From: a virus | Length of the DNA: 64,000 nucleotides | IMG/VR virus record: IMGVR_UViG_3300043543_000252 | Location: 1-64,000 of that record | Strand: one strand, 5' to 3' | In this document: one piece after another, positions 60,986 through 64,000 of the stretch | How positions within the stretch are numbered: position 1 is the first letter of the stretch | How the letters are laid out: each line of letters starts with the position of its first letter | Position numbers and translations under genes: made by a program | The notes under the pieces: generated by a model | Seen by the model: only the letters and a program-made list of their open reading frames with translations | Database searches by the model: none | What the model was told of the DNA's origin: nothing

Positions 60986-61070
60986 AACCTAACCTGTACA
61001 AAACAATTTAATTGATTATCCATAAAATCGGTTTTTAAAATAAAAGTAATAACAAAGAAAGGAGCAAAAT

Positions 61071-61316
61071 ATGGAATCAGTCTATAGTATATGGGTTAAA
61101 CACCCTGAATGGGAAAAAGAAATTTTAATTGATTCTGGAATAATTAACGTAGAAGCGGTATTAAGAAAACTTCAAAAATGCTTAAACGATAATGAAGTAG
61201 TAGATATTTTAATTCAAAAAAGAAAACTTGATTATGATACAGTAGAATCTGATAGACCTACCTTAAGAGACACTCTAGAATGTTTAGAAAAATTGAATAA
61301 AAGACACAAAAAATAA
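61071..61316 (+). CDS. Small acidic protein, unknown function
   Basis: The 81-residue, mostly helical protein has mixed charge and a basic end (NKRHKK). It has a very good AAAGGAG site and lies just right of the transposon, convergent with the 61320 gene and only 3 bases from it. No family is recognised. Confidence 0.65.
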   Translation: MESVYSIWVKHPEWEKEILIDSGIINVEAVLRKLQKCLNDNEVVDILIQKRKLDYDTVESDRPTLRDTLECLEKLNKRHKK

Positions 61317-61319
61317 TTA

Positions 61320-62177
61320 TTAAAGTATGTCATTTTTAAGGTAGAGGCTGTTTGGGTGGTTAGGATTTTTAAAATAATCACCCAAACACTCTCCGATGTT
61401 ACCCCAAGTATTTTTTAATCTTTTAGCGAAAATCTTATAAGCTATATTGCATAAGAGATTTTTAGCTTTAGTGTTTTGATACACTTTAGCTTTACACCAA
61501 CCTAGTACCCAAGCATCATGATGGTCTTTTGAGATTTTTCTAATTAAAGAAAAACACCAAAAGAGTTTTTCAAAAAAGGTAGGGTTTTTATGTGTTGCAA
61601 ATTTAAAATGAGCTATAAGTTGTGGGAATCTCCCCATCCAAGCACTTAAATGAAACATTTGAAAATATTGGTTATTATAGACGTAAGGGACACCTTTTGG
61701 ATTGAATAGTTTTAATATAGGAAATATGGTAGTATTTAAAGTTTTTCGGGATATTTTAAAATTGAGGATGTTAATTGTTTCGTCTGGTTCAAATTCTGGG
61801 TTATTATATTGGGATAAAAATGTCTGACCATAGGTTAATACATTTTGCGCCATAACTGAATACTGGCTTAAATACATTGATGCAAGGGCTATGCCATAGT
61901 AATCATCAGGTCCTTCAAGGTCGGTTTTATTTGGGGAACGTTTAAAGAGTCCGGGAAAAATTTGACAATCTTTGTAGGCTTTTCTAAAATTTATGATTAA
62001 GTCTTGCGTTAGAGCTTGATTTTGATATAAAGCTACAATTGCTTGGGCTGTGTATAGTAAACCATTGCCTGACGTTGGAGCAGGGGCGTTTGGGTTAGGG
62101 GATTTTTCTGGTTGTACGAGGTGATATTGGTCAATGTAAGGTTTGAAATCGTTTTGGATTTTGATTGGGTCTGACAT
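61320..62177 (-). CDS. Unrecognised phage protein with a helical-barrel look
   Basis: The 285-residue protein is helical with many Tyr, Trp and Asn residues. It includes NGLLYTAQAIVALY near residue 38, GPDDYYGIALASMYL near 89 and LSAWMGRFPQLIAHFKF. The pattern recalls alpha/alpha-barrel glycan-active proteins, but no catalytic residues can be fixed. It belongs to the rightmost minus-strand unit with tail-fibre-like and small redox genes. TAGGAGC precedes the start. Confidence 0.7.
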   Translation of the reverse strand: MSDPIKIQNDFKPYIDQYHLVQPEKSPNPNAPAPTSGNGLLYTAQAIVALYQNQALTQDLIINFRKAYKDCQIFPGLFKRSPNKTDLEGPDDYYGIALASMYLSQYSVMAQNVLTYGQTFLSQYNNPEFEPDETINILNFKISRKTLNTTIFPILKLFNPKGVPYVYNNQYFQMFHLSAWMGRFPQLIAHFKFATHKNPTFFEKLFWCFSLIRKISKDHHDAWVLGWCKAKVYQNTKAKNLLCNIAYKIFAKRLKNTWGNIGECLGDYFKNPNHPNSLYLKNDIL

Positions 62178-62218
62178 TTTTGTATGGCTCCTACTATTAT
62201 AAGATTATGGTTTAGGAG

Positions 62219-62461
62219 CTACTTTTTCCATTTATTTAAAGGACATTTCATACCAGCAAGTTTACCTTTTACAGATAAAAAACATCCACATTCACCACAT
62301 TGATTAGTAGCTTTAACATGTTTTTCACAACCATTACAAATAGAAAGTCGTTCTAAATAAACTTCATTAGGTACAGTTAAGTCATTTCCTTCTATTGCAT
62401 TTTTAGCAATGGTTTTTGCTGATTCCATTGCTAGTTTTAATTTATCTTTAAATGAACTCAT
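62219..62461 (-). CDS. Small cysteine-rich (zinc) protein
   Basis: The 80-residue protein has LSICNGCEKH, then TNQCGECGCFL and MKCPLNKW, a Cys-rich set likely to bind zinc, after a helical N-terminus. It overlaps the thioredoxin-like gene by ATGA. Proteins of this type often lie near phage tail or fibre genes, with unknown function. Confidence 0.72.
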   Translation of the reverse strand: MSSFKDKLKLAMESAKTIAKNAIEGNDLTVPNEVYLERLSICNGCEKHVKATNQCGECGCFLSVKGKLAGMKCPLNKWKK

Positions 62462-62958
62462 TGGTTAACCTCGTTTGGTTGTACATTTTGATTGTCAAAT
62501 GCCATTATTTGTTCACATACAGTTCTAAGTTCATCTTCTAATGCACCATTAAAACCACCAATGAAGCCATAATCATTATTTTCAGCAATTGCTTCTGTAT
62601 GATGCACATAGAAAGCAGGCACTGCGTATTTTCTAACCATTTTAGGAGTACCATCTTCATTAAATTGCGGTACTATATTCATTATTACATTGCCGTTTTC
62701 ATCTTTTTTTGGTTCGTTGTTTTGGTCTAAGATTGGTTCAAATTTTATTTCTTGTTCTATTTCTGCGAATTTATTGTAATACTCTAAACCTTCATTTATT
62801 TCCATTTGACAAAATTGTATTTCTGGATATTTTTCTGCATATTGTGCAAAAATTGGTTTTATTTTTTCACAATGCTGACATCCATTTGCGTAGAATAGTA
62901 GAATACCAAATGGCCTAGAATTGATTTTATGTAATTCATCTTTTTTAATTTCTAACAT
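62458..62958 (-). CDS. Thioredoxin-like protein with an insertion
   Basis: The 166-residue protein has a thioredoxin-fold start ILLFYANGCQHCEKIKP with a CxxC motif (C26, C29). An acidic insertion of about 50 residues (DQNNEPKKDENGNV) precedes the cis-Pro strand VRKYAVPAFYVHH and GFIGGFNGA. It may reduce disulfides, perhaps for the class II reductase or for folding of fibre proteins. The start has TAGGAG and a minus-strand promoter motif. Confidence 0.78.
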   Translation of the reverse strand: MLEIKKDELHKINSRPFGILLFYANGCQHCEKIKPIFAQYAEKYPEIQFCQMEINEGLEYYNKFAEIEQEIKFEPILDQNNEPKKDENGNVIMNIVPQFNEDGTPKMVRKYAVPAFYVHHTEAIAENNDYGFIGGFNGALEDELRTVCEQIMAFDNQNVQPNEVNQ

Positions 62959-62967
62959 AATTTTCTC

Positions 62968-62989
62968 CTATTATAATATACTATAATTT
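62968..62989 (-). promoter_or_regulatory. Phage-type promoter, minus strand, before the thioredoxin gene
   Basis: The minus strand reads AAATTATAGTATATTATAA, an excellent match to the recurrent motif, just after the stop of the fibre-like gene and 15-30 bases before the thioredoxin start. Confidence 0.6.
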
Positions 62990-62995
62990 AAATGT

Positions 62996-64000
62996 CTATG
63001 ATGAGCCTTTTATACCAATACAAGTATACATAAACCTACCGTCAACAGGACCTGATGTATTTCTTAATACTATATAATGATTAGCAACTAAAGAACATAT
63101 TATTTGATACCCACCAGCTGTACACCAACAAATTGGTGGAGATTTAAAAATATTAGGTTTATATGTTGCTACATATTCTCCAGTATAATAAGCAGACCTT
63201 TGAATTTGCTGTATCCAATCACTCGTCTTTTTGGCTATACTACATATAGTATTTGCTCCTATACAATCATTGATTTCAACAGATTCTATACGCAAAGCAT
63301 CTGCACTCTTTGATGTTACACTACCGACTAATAATGGAGCTGGTCTATTATTTGATAAAGGGATTAGTTCCATAACAAATCCAGCCCAACTAGTTGAACC
63401 AGTACCTATTCCAATTCTACAATTACCAGTACCATAATATTTTCGAGCGTAAACAGCAAATTCTCGTGTACCAACAGAATTATAACTAAAATAATTATGA
63501 ATAGTAGTGTTTATTCTAGTTCCGCTACTTTGTAAAACTCTACTTTCTGGTGGAACAGAAGATAAAGATATGTCGTTAATACTAAAAAAACAATCAATTC
63601 CTTCTACATCAGATCCTGCATATCCTGTAGCTTTTACTAAATAATCTCCAGCTGGTAAATTTTCAAATCGAATACACATTTGATTAGGATCAGAACAAGG
63701 TTTCGCTGCTCCGATATATGATGCAATATTTTGTAAATTAGTTACTGTTAAAATAGTTCTAGTGTTGGTTGATACAAATGAAGATGAAATATCGGTATTT
63801 GAAATATATTTAACCCCACCATAAACATTTTGTGTTTCTGGTCGTACGGCTATTTCAGAATCTAATGGGTAGCGATAGACTTCGATGGTACCAGAAAATA
63901 TAGCACATTGTGTAGAACTTGAATATCTTATCGATTGAATTTGAATAGTATTATCTTGTATTGCTTGGTTATATATTATATTACCACCAAGTATTGGAAC
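62996..64000 (-). CDS. Tail-fibre-like structural protein (5' end beyond window)
   Basis: The frame is open from base 64000 to its stop at 62996, so at least 334 residues are visible. Sequence is rich in Ser, Thr, Gly, Asn and Tyr with beta-like repeats, for example NLPAGDYLVKATGY and IVLRNTSGPVDGRFM near the end. This suits a tail fibre or receptor-binding protein C-terminus. An internal ATG at 63679 has no ribosome site and is not the start. Confidence 0.65.
   Translation of the reverse strand, partial: VPILGGNIIYNQAIQDNTIQIQSIRYSSSTQCAIFSGTIEVYRYPLDSEIAVRPETQNVYGGVKYISNTDISSSFVSTNTRTILTVTNLQNIASYIGAAKPCSDPNQMCIRFENLPAGDYLVKATGYAGSDVEGIDCFFSINDISLSSVPPESRVLQSSGTRINTTIHNYFSYNSVGTREFAVYARKYYGTGNCRIGIGTGSTSWAGFVMELIPLSNNRPAPLLVGSVTSKSADALRIESVEINDCIGANTICSIAKKTSDWIQQIQRSAYYTGEYVATYKPNIFKSPPICWCTAGGYQIICSLVANHYIVLRNTSGPVDGRFMYTCIGIKGSS

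Larger units (their letters stand above)
59032..60990 (+). mobile_element. Complete IS607-type insertion sequence
   Basis: The element comprises tnpA (serine recombinase) and overlapping tnpB, with no terminal inverted repeats. Both ends carry the same 14-bp AATTTTAATAAAAT (59032 and 60968), each followed within 5 bases by GG, which suits IS607 recombination at a GG core. The shared ATAACCT after the right GG makes the exact right boundary uncertain (60983 or 60990). Confidence 0.85.

Noticed and set aside
60981-61020. TGGATAA ... TTATCCA as terminal inverted repeats of the transposon.
   Set aside because: The second half lies outside the element and IS607 elements lack terminal inverted repeats, so it is probably chance pairing in A/T-rich DNA.
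1-64000. tRNA genes.
   Set aside because: I looked for T-arm-like GTTCRANYC with flanking stems on both strands and found no convincing cloverleaf; a tRNA scan would settle it.

Overview
This window is a stretch of a large, AT-rich, tailed double-stranded DNA bacteriophage (Caudoviricetes, HK97-fold capsid). Terminase, portal, Mu F-like protein, prohead protease, scaffold and major capsid genes lie in one cluster, and a nearly complete replication and recombination set lies in another. A Gram-negative host is suggested by a PagL-like lipid A deacylase, a chaperonin pair and several secreted or membrane-anchored proteins. Shine-Dalgarno sites (GGAGG type) are strong on most genes. I could not name the host or a close relative, and I saw no tRNA genes. 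Both ends of the window cut through genes.

Layout. (1) 1-27851, almost all minus strand: the virion module, read from right to left as small terminase, large terminase, beta-rich protein, portal, Mu F-like protein, prohead protease fused to a kinase-like domain, a giant alpha-solenoid protein, small head proteins, scaffold, major capsid protein, ClpP-like protease, a second kinase-like protein and a transglycosylase-like protein. Upstream of the terminase, on the same strand, sit an SbcD-like nuclease, a candidate GroES, a sigma factor and a UvsW-like helicase. One small plus-strand gene (4669-4899) with a strong terminator interrupts this block. (2) 27913-52436, plus strand: the replication module, with a DnaB N-domain protein, a repeat array and a possible initiator, DnaB-type ATPase, GroEL, SbcC, RuvC-like resolvase, class II ribonucleotide reductase, phosphoesterase, a sigma region-4-like mini-protein, DnaE polymerase, gp32-like SSB, UvsX/RecA and TOPRIM primase. 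(3) 52484-62000, mixed strands: host-interaction genes, namely a membrane-anchored trypsin-like protease, an M15 endolysin, small membrane proteins, a PagL-like deacylase, a frameshifted Mom-like DNA modification gene, a secreted subtilase, a DarG-like macrodomain, a complete IS607-type element (tnpA-tnpB plus a presumed omega RNA) and a second, solitary copy of its right end. (4) 62000-64000, minus strand: small redox and zinc proteins and the 3' part of a tail-fibre-like gene.

How the genes fit together. DnaE, DnaB and TOPRIM primase are combined with T4-like recombination functions (SbcCD/gp46-47, UvsX, gp32, UvsW). Nucleotides come from a B12-dependent reductase, and GroEL with a candidate GroES would fold virion proteins. 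A recurrent element, consensus AAATTRTAGTATWAT, precedes many plus-strand genes and some minus-strand ones; it sits so close to several start codons that nearly leaderless mRNAs are likely. A different element, CCTAATCT, recurs between minus-strand virion genes. The sigma-like protein at 25327 stops before region 4.2, while a separate 73-residue protein looks like region 4, so a split phage sigma factor is possible.

Most notable: the prohead protease fused to a PI3/4-kinase-like domain, whose linker repeats the N-terminal motif of the capsid protein; the possible split sigma factor; the split DnaB helicase flanking a repeat array; and the solitary TnpB right end carrying a different guide.
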